DNA of 64,000 nucleotides, taken from NCBI GenBank assembly GCA_964460075.1, contig CAYWPC010000002.1, positions 1-64,000 on the forward strand. The letters run 5' to 3'. This document shows positions 8,710 through 18,639 of the stretch, piece after piece; the first letter of the stretch is position 1; every line of letters begins with the position of its first letter. Under the pieces are notes generated by a model. The model saw nothing but the letters and a program-made list of their open reading frames with translations, was not told the origin of the DNA and did not search any database. Origin of the DNA: JAMBLL01 sp964460075 (GTDB taxonomy: Bacteria; Actinomycetota; Acidimicrobiia; Spongiisociales; UBA5794). A program made the position numbers and the translations under genes.

Positions 8710-9968
8710 CCGCGCTCAAGAACGTCGAAGCCGGTATACGGCACAAGCGCCTCAGGAATCCGGATTGTTCCATCTTCTTGCTGATGGTTCTCCATGAGCG
8801 CAATGAGTGTCCTGCCCATGGCAACGGCGGTGCCATTAAGCGTGTGCACAAGCCGGTTCTTCCCGTCGTCGCCCTTGAAGCGGATTCTCAAACGACGCGC
8901 CTGATAGTCCGTCGTGTTGGACGTTGAGGTGATCTCGCGGTACCGCTCCTGGCCTGGGAACCATGCCTCGATGTCATACTTCTTTGCTGCCGACGACCCG
9001 AGGTCTCCAGCAGCAACATTCACCACTCTGTAAGGGATCTCCAGGGCCCTGATGAGCTCTTCCTCACGCTCGAGTAGGAAATCGTGCTCATCCCTGGAGC
9101 GGTCGGGGTGCACGAAGGAGAACATCTCTGCCTTGTCGAACTGATGCACCCGAAAGATCCCCCTCGTGTCCTTGCCGTAGGTACCAGCCTCGACCCGGAA
9201 GCACGTAGAGAACCCGGCATACCGCAGGGGAAGGTCGCTCTCCTCGAAAATCTCATCGCCGTGCATCGCGGCCAACGGCACCTCGGAGGTCCCAACAAGA
9301 AACAGGTCGTCCTCCCCGATCGAGTACACCTGTTCGCGGTCTGCAGGAAAGAATCCGGTGCCAACCAGAGCGCTCTCTCTCACGAGAACAGGGGGGAGTA
9401 TCGGAGTAAAGCCATGTGCACCTAGCGTTTCCATGGCCCAACGCACGATCGCCATTTCGAGGAGCACCAAGTCGCCCTTGAGCATTCCGAAGCGACTGCC
9501 AGATACCTTCGTTGCCCGTTCAATGTCGATGACCCCGAGCCCAGCACCGAGATCGACGTGGTCCTTCGGCGCGAAGTTGAACTGCGTAGGCTCACCCGAT
9601 CTTGAGATCTCCACAGCATCGTCTTCGTCGATTCCGTCGGCAGCCGACGGGTCGGTGATGTTGGGCAGCACGATCCAAATCGCCTGAAACTCTTCATCAA
9701 ACCGATCAGCCTGGGCAAGTAGCGTCTTGTAGCGATCAGAGAGACCCCCGGCTCGAGTAATCGCTTCCTGCTTGTCGTCTCCGCTAAGGGAAGGAATCGA
9801 CTTACCAATCACTTTCTGCTGCGCCCTGAGCTCTTCAGCCTGCGACCGCGCGTTGCGACGCTCCTCATCGAGTGTGGCAAGAACTTCGAGGTCGACTTGT
9901 ACACCACGACGTTCAAGTGAGGCGGCAAGTTCGCCGCGACGTTCTCTGAGAAAGGCGATATCGATCAT
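8706..9968 (-). CDS. serS: Seryl-tRNA synthetase
   Basis: A 420-residue class II aminoacyl-tRNA synthetase that charges the tRNA-Ser genes clustered at 2-6.7 kb. The amino-terminal helical arm (about residues 30-100, rich in charged residues) contacts the long variable loop. Motif 2 appears as FRVEAGTYGKDTRGIFRVHQ and motif 3 as LNGTAVAMGRTLIALMEN near the end. Length is normal. It is the third gene of a minus-strand set, 11 bp downstream of the DUF4446 gene and overlapping the methyltransferase start. Confidence 0.98.
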   Translation of the reverse strand: MIDIAFLRERRGELAASLERRGVQVDLEVLATLDEERRNARSQAEELRAQQKVIGKSIPSLSGDDKQEAITRAGGLSDRYKTLLAQADRFDEEFQAIWIVLPNITDPSAADGIDEDDAVEISRSGEPTQFNFAPKDHVDLGAGLGVIDIERATKVSGSRFGMLKGDLVLLEMAIVRWAMETLGAHGFTPILPPVLVRESALVGTGFFPADREQVYSIGEDDLFLVGTSEVPLAAMHGDEIFEESDLPLRYAGFSTCFRVEAGTYGKDTRGIFRVHQFDKAEMFSFVHPDRSRDEHDFLLEREEELIRALEIPYRVVNVAAGDLGSSAAKKYDIEAWFPGQERYREITSTSNTTDYQARRLRIRFKGDDGKNRLVHTLNGTAVAMGRTLIALMENHQQEDGTIRIPEALVPYTGFDVLERG

Positions 9969-9979
9969 GGTCTCAGAGG

Positions 9980-10426
9980 TTACCGGCCCGTCGCGCGATC
10001 AACCGCTGCCTGTTCCTCTGGCGACAGCTCCTCAATGCCTGAACCCGATCTGACTTCCTTTGTGTAGAAGACCGTTTCCTCTCTTGACGAAAGCAAGGTG
10101 ATAACGAGTCCGTCACCTCGCTGGTTCAACAGAGCGATCGAGCGCGACCGATTCCCTACGACATTTCCGAAGGCGTTGTACGCGACCACCCCCACATAGC
10201 TGATCGCGAATGGCAACCTTCCCTCGACCTCATCAACGCGTTTTACCAACTGGTCGATCGACTTCTCGTTCGAGGCCACCCCTTCGTGCACTCTCCGCAA
10301 CGACGCAACGACGTTGCCGTCCTCTGGAACTGCATCGACTTTCCTACGGATCGCCTGGAGCTGAACAGTCTGCCAGACCACAAGGATCACTACGAGAAAG
10401 ATGGCGACGATCAGGGCCACACTCAT
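9980..10426 (-). CDS. DUF4446 family membrane protein
   Basis: A 148-residue protein with one amino-terminal transmembrane helix (about residues 3-20), a helical linker and a conserved domain. YNAFGNVVGNRSRSIALLNQRGDG and VITLLSSREETVFYTKEV match the DUF4446 pattern, with the LSPEEQAAVDRA tail. Function unknown. It begins four bases inside the end of the upstream membrane protein and precedes serS, so it belongs to that operon. Confidence 0.75.
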   Translation of the reverse strand: MSVALIVAIFLVVILVVWQTVQLQAIRRKVDAVPEDGNVVASLRRVHEGVASNEKSIDQLVKRVDEVEGRLPFAISYVGVVAYNAFGNVVGNRSRSIALLNQRGDGLVITLLSSREETVFYTKEVRSGSGIEELSPEEQAAVDRATGR

Positions 10427-11427
10427 GACTCAGCGTTCCAGATAAAGACCAGCTTCCACACATTGTTCCCAGGTTCGATGTCGTCACTGATTGTGACCGT
10501 CAACTTCGCTTGATACAAACCGTCAGGCTTGATGTCGAGGTTCTCGAAGAGCACCGTTGTCGATGCCCCGGCAGAAAGACCGTCGACGACCTCGGATCGG
10601 GTCACCACGGCGTTCGTTTCCACATTGAGCACCTCGAGGTCGATCGCCACTGCCGCTTCGTCCTCGTTTCCTTCGTTTACGATCACGGCGTTGATCGCAA
10701 CGGACTCAGCAAAAGGTACGACAGGTATGCCGCCACGGTCACCGACTGGTTCCGGATTCATCAATCCGGAGACGGACACATCGCGATGGGGAGCCAGCGA
10801 ATACGCGGCCTGGATTCGGAGAACAAGGTTCGTCGCGTCGTACAGCAAGGGATCTGACGCTTTGGTGTTGATGTACTCAATCGGCGAGAAATCCGCCAGT
10901 TCCGTTCCCTCTGGAACCGCTGAGAGCGAATCGAGAAACTGCTGATAGGCGAGATCTCCGACGCGTAGCTGGTCGAGAGCTCGCTGGAGATCAGGCACAG
11001 CACTCTCGACGATGTCCCCGTCCATGATCCCGACCATGACATCATGCACGCCCTGAGCACCCTGCAGCCAAGAAGCCGTCGCGGTTGTCATCGTTCCGAA
11101 AGAAGCGCCTATTACAGACGGCGCCTCAACGCGCAGGGCCTCGTTCGCCGCCGTGGCGGACTCAACGATCAGCTCCAATCGACGTGTGAGGTCTTGCCGG
11201 GTGAGGAGCCCAACGGATCCAAGTGTTTCTGCGAACGCCCGCGAACCGCTCTCGTGCAACCCCGTAGCAGTTTCGGCAGCAGCAAAGAACTCGACCGTTC
11301 CGCGTCGCTCTGTCTGGCGTGATGCCAACAATGCGATCAGGACCACGATCAAGATCAACGAAAGAACGATCAACAGCCAGCGACGTCGCTTCAACCGACG
11401 CTCTGACCGGTAGGCCGGGTACGCCAT
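10423..11427 (-). CDS. Hypothetical membrane-anchored protein
   Basis: A 334-residue protein I cannot assign. It has a basic amino end (residues 1-16), one strong transmembrane helix (about 17-40), an extracytoplasmic helical region and a carboxy-terminal beta-rich domain. The last part (SVAINAVIVNEGNEDEAAV ... LYQAKLTVTISDDIEPGNNVWK) looks like a CARDB/immunoglobulin-type adhesion module. The ATG lies only two bases beyond the 3' end of tRNA-Leu on the same strand, leaving no room for a ribosome site outside the tRNA. It is first of the serS operon. Confidence 0.65.
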   Translation of the reverse strand: MAYPAYRSERRLKRRRWLLIVLSLILIVVLIALLASRQTERRGTVEFFAAAETATGLHESGSRAFAETLGSVGLLTRQDLTRRLELIVESATAANEALRVEAPSVIGASFGTMTTATASWLQGAQGVHDVMVGIMDGDIVESAVPDLQRALDQLRVGDLAYQQFLDSLSAVPEGTELADFSPIEYINTKASDPLLYDATNLVLRIQAAYSLAPHRDVSVSGLMNPEPVGDRGGIPVVPFAESVAINAVIVNEGNEDEAAVAIDLEVLNVETNAVVTRSEVVDGLSAGASTTVLFENLDIKPDGLYQAKLTVTISDDIEPGNNVWKLVFIWNAES

Positions 11428-11429
11428 CG

Positions 11430-11513
<84 letters not shown>

Positions 11514-11699
11514 TACGGGGCGAAAGAGTACAACAGACGACAGACAACAAACAAGACATCCTGGCTGCGGATTTTCTCACTGTGACCGCGGCGATCGCAG
11601 ACGGTACGTTGACAGACGTACGTGTCGAATCCCTCGAGCCGCCTGTCCCCTGCTGCCTTGGGCCTACAGGTATCGCTACGAGTTCATAGAATCAGCAGC

Positions 11700-12365
11700 A
11701 TGAATCTGGCACAGGGACTCGAGCGCAGGCTTGAGATGTTCGCCGACAGCGCAAGCGCGTCTGTGTTTCGTGGTCGGATGCATCCTGTTTCGATCGCAAC
11801 TCGCTTGATCAGACAGCTCGAGTTCATCGCAGTCGACACTCCCGCCGGTCCACAGGTGCCAAACGATCTAGTCGTGCATATGAACCCTGGCGACGTCGAC
11901 CCAGCGCTCGACAGAGCAGCACTCACGTCCGAACTTGAGCACGCGGTGACACACACGTCGATGGAGCGGGGGTGGCGACTCGTCGGAGAGGTCCATGTCC
12001 GCTTTCGCACCGACGGAGACACGCCTCGTGGCATAGTCGAATGCTCAGGAGAGTCCGTTGAGAACGTGCTCGCCCCGTGGTGCCAGCTCATAGCAGACGA
12101 CGGATCCGCTGTACTGACGATGTCTCTGAACCGAACAATCATCGGACGCGGCCTCGATTGTGATGTCCGGGTCGCTAACCAAGAGGTATCGCGCCATCAT
12201 TGCCTCGTGTTCCGCGACGGCTCCCGAACGTACCTACAGGATCTCGGCTCGTCGAACGGAACGACGCTGAACGGACAGCAACTCGGTGCCCAAGCCGCGA
12301 CAATGGCGGCAGGCGACAACGTATTGCTTGGAAACTTGTCTTTCACCTACAGGACGATCAACTGA
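11700..12365 (+). CDS. fhaA: FHA domain protein with DUF3662, FhaA-like
   Basis: A 221-residue cytoplasmic phosphothreonine-binding protein. Residues 1-115 form the DUF3662 domain (MNLAQGLERRLEMFADSASASVFRG opening). After a short linker, residues about 145-221 are an FHA domain with IIGRGLDCDVRV, EVSRHHCLV and DLGSSNGTTLNG. In mycobacteria FhaA binds phosphorylated MviN/MurJ and regulates peptidoglycan synthesis. The ATG at 11700 begins the conserved DUF3662 opening. It is first in fhaA-fhaB-pstP-ftsW-pbpA, all closely spaced. It is shorter than mycobacterial FhaA, lacking the long proline-rich linker. Confidence 0.9.
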   Translation: MNLAQGLERRLEMFADSASASVFRGRMHPVSIATRLIRQLEFIAVDTPAGPQVPNDLVVHMNPGDVDPALDRAALTSELEHAVTHTSMERGWRLVGEVHVRFRTDGDTPRGIVECSGESVENVLAPWCQLIADDGSAVLTMSLNRTIIGRGLDCDVRVANQEVSRHHCLVFRDGSRTYLQDLGSSNGTTLNGQQLGAQAATMAAGDNVLLGNLSFTYRTIN

Positions 12366-12779
12366 ATGCCTGCCCTGTTTCTCAACATCATCAAACTCCT
12401 CTTCCTGGCACTTCTGTTCCTGTTCTTGTGGCAGGTCGCACGGGCCATCAGAAGCCATACGGGATCGAATCCCGGCGCACGGGTGAGTGGGCTACCTGCC
12501 GAACTCGTCGTTCTAACGGGGAACGCTGATAGGGAGAGGATAAAACTGCGCTCACAGGGCCACGTAGTCGGGCGATCCGCCGACGCGGACATTCACATCG
12601 ACGACCCGTATTCTTCAGAGTTCCACGCCAGGGTCGGGCTACAGGACGATCGCGTCGTAGTGCACGACCTTGGAAGCACGAACGGGACGTACGTGAACGG
12701 ACGACGCGTGACAACACCGACAACGGTATCCAAAGGCGATACCGTTCAAATAGGAAAGACCATCCTCGAGGTGCGATGA
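12366..12779 (+). CDS. fhaB: FHA domain protein, FhaB-like, membrane-anchored
   Basis: A 137-residue protein with one amino-terminal transmembrane helix (about residues 5-24) and a carboxy-terminal FHA domain (about 60-135). The FHA motifs are VVGRSADADIHI, SSEFHARV and DLGSTNGTYVNG. The mycobacterial counterpart (FipA/FhaB) recruits phosphorylated division proteins. It starts on the base after the fhaA stop and overlaps pstP by four bases, so the three are translationally coupled. Confidence 0.9.
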   Translation: MPALFLNIIKLLFLALLFLFLWQVARAIRSHTGSNPGARVSGLPAELVVLTGNADRERIKLRSQGHVVGRSADADIHIDDPYSSEFHARVGLQDDRVVVHDLGSTNGTYVNGRRVTTPTTVSKGDTVQIGKTILEVR

Positions 12780-13495
12780 AATACGTATGGGGAGCCGGTA
12801 CCAACACCGGCAAGGTACGAACGGTCAATGAAGACTCGCTGTTCCCCGCGTCTTCTGGGAACTCGCCAGGACCAGCGGTGCTCATCGTCGCGGACGGGAT
12901 GGGTGGCGCCGTTGCGGGTGAGGTTGCATCGAAGCTCGCGGTCGAAGCGGCTTCTGCGGCGGATCCCGAAGATCCGATCGAGCCGGTCGAGCGAGTTGCA
13001 GCGGGAAACGGTGCCGTCATAGCGGCATCGAAACACGACGAGAACCTCCGCGGTATGGGAACGACGATGACGCTCGTGCGGCTCGACCCAGACGGAATCG
13101 CAGATTTCGCCCACGTCGGCGATTCGAGGGCGTACCTTCTGCGAGATCACAAACTTCAGATCCTCACTACCGATCACACACTCGTCAACGAATTGATCGA
13201 GATAGGCAAGATCACTCAGCAAGAAGCCGAGCATCACCCACATCGTCACCTCCTCACCCGGGTCCTTGGCCTAGGACCGGTCACCATCGACCAGTTCTCC
13301 GTCGATCTAGCCGACAATGATCGACTATTGCTGTGCTCTGATGGCCTGACCACAATGGTCACAGACTTCACGATCGAACAGATCCTCAATGCTCGCGAAG
13401 GCGTTGAGCCGACATCATGGGCGCTCATCGAGCAGGCAAACATGGCAGGAGGCGTCGACAATACGACCGTCATTGTGATCGACGTCTCGGTATGA
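12776..13495 (+). CDS. pstP: PP2C-type serine/threonine phosphatase, PstP-like
   Basis: A 239-residue phosphatase with all PP2C metal-site blocks: VNEDS near residue 18, VADGMGG near 40, FAHVGDSRAYLL near 108, LLLCSDGLT near 184 and DNTTVIVID at the end. It removes phosphate from PknB and its targets. Unlike mycobacterial PstP it has no transmembrane helix or extracellular part and ends right after the catalytic domain. ATGA overlaps join it to fhaB and ftsW. Confidence 0.93.
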   Translation: MKYVWGAGTNTGKVRTVNEDSLFPASSGNSPGPAVLIVADGMGGAVAGEVASKLAVEAASAADPEDPIEPVERVAAGNGAVIAASKHDENLRGMGTTMTLVRLDPDGIADFAHVGDSRAYLLRDHKLQILTTDHTLVNELIEIGKITQQEAEHHPHRHLLTRVLGLGPVTIDQFSVDLADNDRLLLCSDGLTTMVTDFTIEQILNAREGVEPTSWALIEQANMAGGVDNTTVIVIDVSV

Positions 13496-14787
13496 CTCGC
13501 CGGGCCGAGTCGGGCCTGATCGTCGCCGCATCACTGCTGGCAGCAGTCGGCGTCGCCATTTCAGAGTTCACGCGCGGGAACTGGCTAGACGCCCAGGTGG
13601 TTGTAACTCTCCTGTCATTTCTAGCTGCGTTCGGGGGAATTCAAGTAGCGGTCCGCCGATGGTCGGTCGGTGCGTCAACGCTCCTCCTGCCAACGGCGAC
13701 CTTCCTCACGGCGGTCGGATTCATCGAGATCTACCGACTCGACGGAAACCTGGCAGCCATACAACGATGGTCACTCCTGATCGCGGCCGCAGTTGGATCG
13801 GTAGTCCTGCTCCTCCTCGCTGACGTCGGTGTCGACGTCCTTCGCAAGTACCGATACGTGGTCCTCGCCGCAGGTGTCGGTTTTCTGCTCCTGCCGTTGC
13901 TCCCTGATTCGTGGCCGCTCCACGGTGCAACGGTCAATGGATCTCGGCTGTGGGTTCGTCTCGTCATTCCAGGAACCGATCAAGCATTGAGCTTCCAGCC
14001 TGGCGAGATAGCGAAGATCCTCATCGTGATCTTCCTCGCGTCGTACCTCGCCGAAAACGCCGACGCCATGTCCATTCTGGACCGCAAGATCGGCCGATTC
14101 ACGATCCCAGAGCCCCGGCATCTCGGTCCCGTGTTGATAGCAGCAGGCATCGCCTTCGTCGTCTTGATCTACGAGCGGGATCTCGGTGCGTCTCTGCTGT
14201 TGTTCGGCCTGTTCATTGGGATGCTGTATGTCGCAACCAGTCGGTCCTTCTACCTGACAACAGGGGCGATCACCGTGTTAGGCGCGGGGTTCGTTGCATT
14301 CAACACGTTCGACCACGTCCAGCGACGCATCCAGGCGTGGATCAACCCGTTCGACCACTTCCAGGACGCGGGCTACCAGATCGTTCAGGGTCTCTTTGCC
14401 ATGGGATCAGGCAGTCTGACCGGTTCAGGGATCGGCCTCGGGCGGCCAGACCTCATACCAGCGGCCCCGACCGACTTCGTGTTTGCAGCCATCGCTGAGG
14501 AGATGGGTTTCGCTGGTTCGATCGCCGTGCTCACAGGGTTTGCCCTCCTTGCTGCGGTTGCGTTCGGTATTGCTATTCGCGCTAGAGACCGATTCCACAA
14601 GCACCTCGCAGGTGGGCTCGCCATCGTCGTCGCCTTGCAGGCCATCATCATCGTCGGTGGCGTGGTGCGGCTTCTCCCGGTAACCGGCATCACCTTGCCG
14701 TTTATGTCATACGGAGGCTCCTCCCTCGTCGCCAACATGATCATTCTGGCCCTTCTCCTTCGAATCTCCCACGAGGAACGGACATGA
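13492..14787 (+). CDS. FtsW/RodA/SpoVE-family peptidoglycan glycosyltransferase
   Basis: A 431-residue polytopic SEDS protein with about ten or more helices. The signature LPVTGITLPFMSYGGSSLVANM lies near the carboxy end, and the region LSFQPGEIAKILIVIFLASYLAE near residue 170 is also typical. SEDS proteins polymerise lipid II with a partner class B PBP, here the gene directly downstream (four-base overlap). By position it corresponds to mycobacterial rodA, but FtsW and RodA cannot be told apart safely by eye. The ATG at 13492 overlaps the pstP stop; an upstream extension would lie inside pstP. Confidence 0.92.
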   Translation: MTRRAESGLIVAASLLAAVGVAISEFTRGNWLDAQVVVTLLSFLAAFGGIQVAVRRWSVGASTLLLPTATFLTAVGFIEIYRLDGNLAAIQRWSLLIAAAVGSVVLLLLADVGVDVLRKYRYVVLAAGVGFLLLPLLPDSWPLHGATVNGSRLWVRLVIPGTDQALSFQPGEIAKILIVIFLASYLAENADAMSILDRKIGRFTIPEPRHLGPVLIAAGIAFVVLIYERDLGASLLLFGLFIGMLYVATSRSFYLTTGAITVLGAGFVAFNTFDHVQRRIQAWINPFDHFQDAGYQIVQGLFAMGSGSLTGSGIGLGRPDLIPAAPTDFVFAAIAEEMGFAGSIAVLTGFALLAAVAFGIAIRARDRFHKHLAGGLAIVVALQAIIIVGGVVRLLPVTGITLPFMSYGGSSLVANMIILALLLRISHEERT

Positions 14788-16256
14788 ACGTCTCCCTCCG
14801 AAGAGTTGCGTACATCACATTCGTTGGGTTCCTTCTGCTTATCGTGGCTGTCTTCAACATCCAGGTCTTGAACGGTCCCTCCTACCGAGATGACCCGCGA
14901 AATGCTCGGGTTGCCGCTTCGAGAACAGGACGCGAGCGAGGACCGATCGTGAGCTCCGACGAGGTTGTCCTCGCCGTGTCCGTACCGTCGCCCTATGACC
15001 CAAAACTGTACGCACGGACGTACCCGGAGGGAGATCTCTACGCACACACGGTCGGCTTCACCTCCGTGCTCTTCGGCTCCCGCGGTCTGGAGGCTGCGTG
15101 GTCGAGCGAGCTGGTATCCAACAGGGATGCCACGATCTCAGGCGTACTCAACGGTCTGCTTGGAGGAGACACGCGACCTCGTGGACTTCGATTGACCCTT
15201 GAACATCGTCTTCAGATCGCCGCTGCCGAAGCCCTAGGCGATCAGAAGGGTGCAGTCGTCGCAATCGACCCAACAACCGGCGCGGTGTTGGCAATGGTGA
15301 GCTATCCCCGCTTCGACCCGAACACATTGATCAGCTCAGATGCAGCCGAATCCGGCCAGTCGCTGGAATTGGACGTCGACGAGCCGTTGCGTAACCGCGC
15401 CACGGACGAGACGTATCCACCGGGCTCGGTGTTCAAGGTCATCACCGCGGCGAGCGGACTCGACTTCGGTGTCGTGAGTCCTTCCACACAGTTCAGTGAT
15501 CCCGTTGCACTTGAGTTGCCTGAGAGCAACTCCACCATCTCGAATTTCGACGGCAGGGTCTGCAACGACGGGAAGTCTGTGTCGCTCGAGATCGGCTTCG
15601 TCCGCTCGTGCAACACGGTGTTCGCCCAACTCGGCATGGACATCGGTGGCGACGATCTTGGCGTGACAGCCGACAAATTCGGATTCAACCGCTCGGTGCC
15701 GTTCGACCTACCCGTACTTTCGTCATTCTTCCCTTCGGAAGGCACGATCAAGGACAACCTTCCTGCGACCGCCCAGAGCGCCATCGGCCAACGAGATGTT
15801 CAGGTGACGCCCCTACTCATGGCGCTCGCTGTCGCCGCGATCGCCAATGACGGAACAATGATGCGGCCGTTCCTCGTGCATGACGTATTCACGTCAGACG
15901 GGTCGATCGAGCAGTCCACCGAGCCTGCAGCGTGGAAGCGTGCCATGAGCCCTGCGACTGCGGCCGTTCTCTCCGACTTGATGGAACAGGTTGTGATCTC
16001 GGGTACCGGCCGCAAGGCAGCTGTTCCAGGCGTCCGTGTAGCCGGCAAGACGGGAACCGCAGAAGTTCCAGGCCAGTCACCACACGCATGGTTCATCGGC
16101 TTCGGTCCTGTCGCCCCGGTCGAGGGCGAGCCCTCTATCGCGATCGCGGTAGTTGTGGAATCCGGGGGAGCCTTCGGAGAGTCAGCGACCGGCGGGAGTG
16201 TCGCTGCACCCATCGCCAGGCAGGTACTGGCCGCATTCTTCGACGTGAGCGACTAG
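14784..16256 (+). CDS. pbpA: Class B penicillin-binding protein (transpeptidase), PbpA-like
   Basis: A 490-residue membrane-anchored transpeptidase. One helix at about residues 8-26 is followed by a dimerisation region and the penicillin-binding domain. The catalytic serine motif SVFK is at 215-218, SCN at 275-277 and KTG at 422-424. It cross-links peptidoglycan with the SEDS partner encoded upstream. Length fits actinobacterial PbpA. There is a gap of about 95 bp to pknB. Confidence 0.93.
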   Translation: MNVSLRRVAYITFVGFLLLIVAVFNIQVLNGPSYRDDPRNARVAASRTGRERGPIVSSDEVVLAVSVPSPYDPKLYARTYPEGDLYAHTVGFTSVLFGSRGLEAAWSSELVSNRDATISGVLNGLLGGDTRPRGLRLTLEHRLQIAAAEALGDQKGAVVAIDPTTGAVLAMVSYPRFDPNTLISSDAAESGQSLELDVDEPLRNRATDETYPPGSVFKVITAASGLDFGVVSPSTQFSDPVALELPESNSTISNFDGRVCNDGKSVSLEIGFVRSCNTVFAQLGMDIGGDDLGVTADKFGFNRSVPFDLPVLSSFFPSEGTIKDNLPATAQSAIGQRDVQVTPLLMALAVAAIANDGTMMRPFLVHDVFTSDGSIEQSTEPAAWKRAMSPATAAVLSDLMEQVVISGTGRKAAVPGVRVAGKTGTAEVPGQSPHAWFIGFGPVAPVEGEPSIAIAVVVESGGAFGESATGGSVAAPIARQVLAAFFDVSD

Positions 16257-16350
16257 CCAGCCAGTCATCCGAGGACACCGATGGGATGAGGGCCACAGGC
16301 TCTCGGCGGGGTACCGTTCGTTATCGCTCATCGGAAGTACCCTCCACCCC

Positions 16351-18639
16351 GTGGAACACCGCATCCTTTCCGACCGTTATCGCATCGTCAAGCATCTCGC
16401 CCGTGGGGGGATGGCCGACGTCTTCGAAGCTGAAGACACATTGCTGAACCGCCCCGTCGCGGTGAAGATGCTGCACGCTAACTTCGCGTCCGACGAGGCG
16501 TTCGTAGCCCGTTTTCGCCGTGAAGCTCAGGCTGCTGCGAATCTGTCGCATCCCAACATTGTCGCGATCTACGACTGGGGCCAGGATGCGGGAACCTACT
16601 TCATTATCATGGAACTCATTCGAGGACAGACGCTTCGCCAGATCCTCAAGTCCGACGGAGCCTTGCTCCCAAGACGCGCAGCTGAGATCGGAGCGGAAGT
16701 CGCCGCGGCACTGAGCATCGCTCATCAACACGGTGTCTTCCATCGGGACGTCAAGCCTGGCAACATCATGATCACTGAGGATGGGGCCGTGAAGGTGACC
16801 GACTTCGGGATAGCACGAGCCCTTGATGACTCAGAGGAGTTGACCCGCACCGGAGCTGTGATCGGCACCGCTACCTATTTCAGCCCCGAGCAAGCCCAGG
16901 GCCTGCCAGCAGACGAACGATCGGACGTGTATTCGCTCGGAATCGTTCTCTATGAGGCACTTGCGGGAAAGCCACCCTTCACGGGTGACAGCCCCGTAGC
17001 AGTGGCCTACCAGCACGTGTCAGAGACAGCATCGGCTGCAGACGTCGTAAATCCAGATGTCCCAAAGGAGATGTCAGCCATTGCGGGACAGGCAATGCAG
17101 AAGGATCCGGCGGGTCGGTACCAGACCGCTGACGAATTTCGGGCTGATCTCAGAAGATACCTTGGAGGTTCCGAACCAGTGGCCGCAGCGGCCGTTATGG
17201 CTGCCGCTCCAACGACGATGATCCCGCCACCGATGACACCGACTGGATCAGCTCGCCCCGCCCAGCCGACCCGGACGTTCGACGCTCCGATGGAAGAACG
17301 TTCCCAGACATCATACTGGGTCGCTGTTGGCGGCTTGATCGTGATCCTGCTGCTCGGACTGTGGCTTCTTCTCCGGTTACTCTCCGGAGGAGACCCTATC
17401 GCCTCGACGGTCCAGGTACCCGAGTTGGCAGGCACCGACGCTCCCGACGCGTTCGTGATGCTGCAAGACCAACTCGACCTCAAGGTGAAGACGGTTGAGG
17501 AAGCAAGTGAAGATATTCCAAGTGGTCTCGTAATTCGCACTGAGCCATCTGCTGGAACAGCGGTCGAGCCAGGCAGTTTCGTCACCGTCGTGGTCTCTCT
17601 TGGACCTGAAAAGTTCGGTGTGCCGAATCTCATTGGAGAAAACGTCGACGTGGCCATCGGCCGGGTGGAGTCCCAGGGTTTCTCCATCGGAACGATCGAC
17701 TACGTGTTCACTGAGAACAAAGACGAAAACATCGTGATCGCACAAACGCCATCCGGGGGTACCACGGCGCAGCCCGACGCTCCCGTCGACCTGGTCGTTT
17801 CGAAGGGGGCATCCTCGATTGCGGTTCCCGATGTTGCCGGCAAGTCAGCGGATACGGCCGTACTCGAACTGACGCGGGCAGGCTTCGTGAACGTGGAGAC
17901 TCAAGAGGAGTTCTCCCCAGATGTCCTCACCGGTTTCGTCATCGAATCAAAGCCGGTGGCAGGGCAAACGATCCCGCGCGACGCCACGGTCTTCGTGATC
18001 GTGAGCAAGGGTCCAGAGCCCGTCACTGTGCCAGACCTCTCAGGCATGTCACAGAGTCAGGCTGAAACTACTCTCAACGATCTCGGCCTGCTCCTCCTCA
18101 TCAGCCAGGACACCATCGAGGTCCCCCTCAGCTCCGGCCTTCTTGGCAACGTTGCAGAACAACTTCCATCACCAGACGAGATCGCGGAATTCGGGTCGGA
18201 GGTCACCGTGAAGTTGGGGGTCGCTCGACAAGTCGTCGTACCCAACCTGGTCGGCATGACATCGGAAGCGGCCCAAAGCGCAGCGAACGCCGCCGAACTG
18301 AACATGGACATCCTCGCCACGACGATCACGAACAATCCGTCCCTCGACGACACGGTCGAGTCCCAGGACCCGATCGCAGAAGCAATGGTCGACGAGGGAA
18401 GCTTCATTCAGGTGACCGTGTACGCCTATCAGCCAGACGTTCCGGATTTCACCGGAATGTCTCTCGCCAATGCACAGACCGCAGCGACGAGCGTCGGACT
18501 GGGAACCGTGATCCAGACGGGGACCATCGAGACATCGAACGGGGCCCTCAACGGGACTATCGCGTCACAGACGCCCGTTCCAGGATCGTCCGCTCCCCAA
18601 GGATCCGACGTCGGCGTTCTCGTATACGTCGTTCCGTGA
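16351..18639 (+). CDS. pknB: Serine/threonine protein kinase with six PASTA domains, PknB-like
   Basis: A 762-residue transmembrane kinase. The kinase domain covers about residues 10-270: glycine loop LARGGMADVF, ATP lysine K39, catalytic HRDVKPGN at 131-138 and DFG at 151-153. A proline-rich linker leads to a helix at about 322-345. Six extracellular PASTA repeats follow, each opening with a VP(E/N/D) motif (near 355, 427, 490, 559, 630 and 698); mycobacterial PknB has four. It senses muropeptides or lipid II and phosphorylates FhaA/FhaB-linked partners. The GTG start was chosen because the kinase fold begins at once. No separate pknA is present here. Confidence 0.95.
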   Translation: MEHRILSDRYRIVKHLARGGMADVFEAEDTLLNRPVAVKMLHANFASDEAFVARFRREAQAAANLSHPNIVAIYDWGQDAGTYFIIMELIRGQTLRQILKSDGALLPRRAAEIGAEVAAALSIAHQHGVFHRDVKPGNIMITEDGAVKVTDFGIARALDDSEELTRTGAVIGTATYFSPEQAQGLPADERSDVYSLGIVLYEALAGKPPFTGDSPVAVAYQHVSETASAADVVNPDVPKEMSAIAGQAMQKDPAGRYQTADEFRADLRRYLGGSEPVAAAAVMAAAPTTMIPPPMTPTGSARPAQPTRTFDAPMEERSQTSYWVAVGGLIVILLLGLWLLLRLLSGGDPIASTVQVPELAGTDAPDAFVMLQDQLDLKVKTVEEASEDIPSGLVIRTEPSAGTAVEPGSFVTVVVSLGPEKFGVPNLIGENVDVAIGRVESQGFSIGTIDYVFTENKDENIVIAQTPSGGTTAQPDAPVDLVVSKGASSIAVPDVAGKSADTAVLELTRAGFVNVETQEEFSPDVLTGFVIESKPVAGQTIPRDATVFVIVSKGPEPVTVPDLSGMSQSQAETTLNDLGLLLLISQDTIEVPLSSGLLGNVAEQLPSPDEIAEFGSEVTVKLGVARQVVVPNLVGMTSEAAQSAANAAELNMDILATTITNNPSLDDTVESQDPIAEAMVDEGSFIQVTVYAYQPDVPDFTGMSLANAQTAATSVGLGTVIQTGTIETSNGALNGTIASQTPVPGSSAPQGSDVGVLVYVVP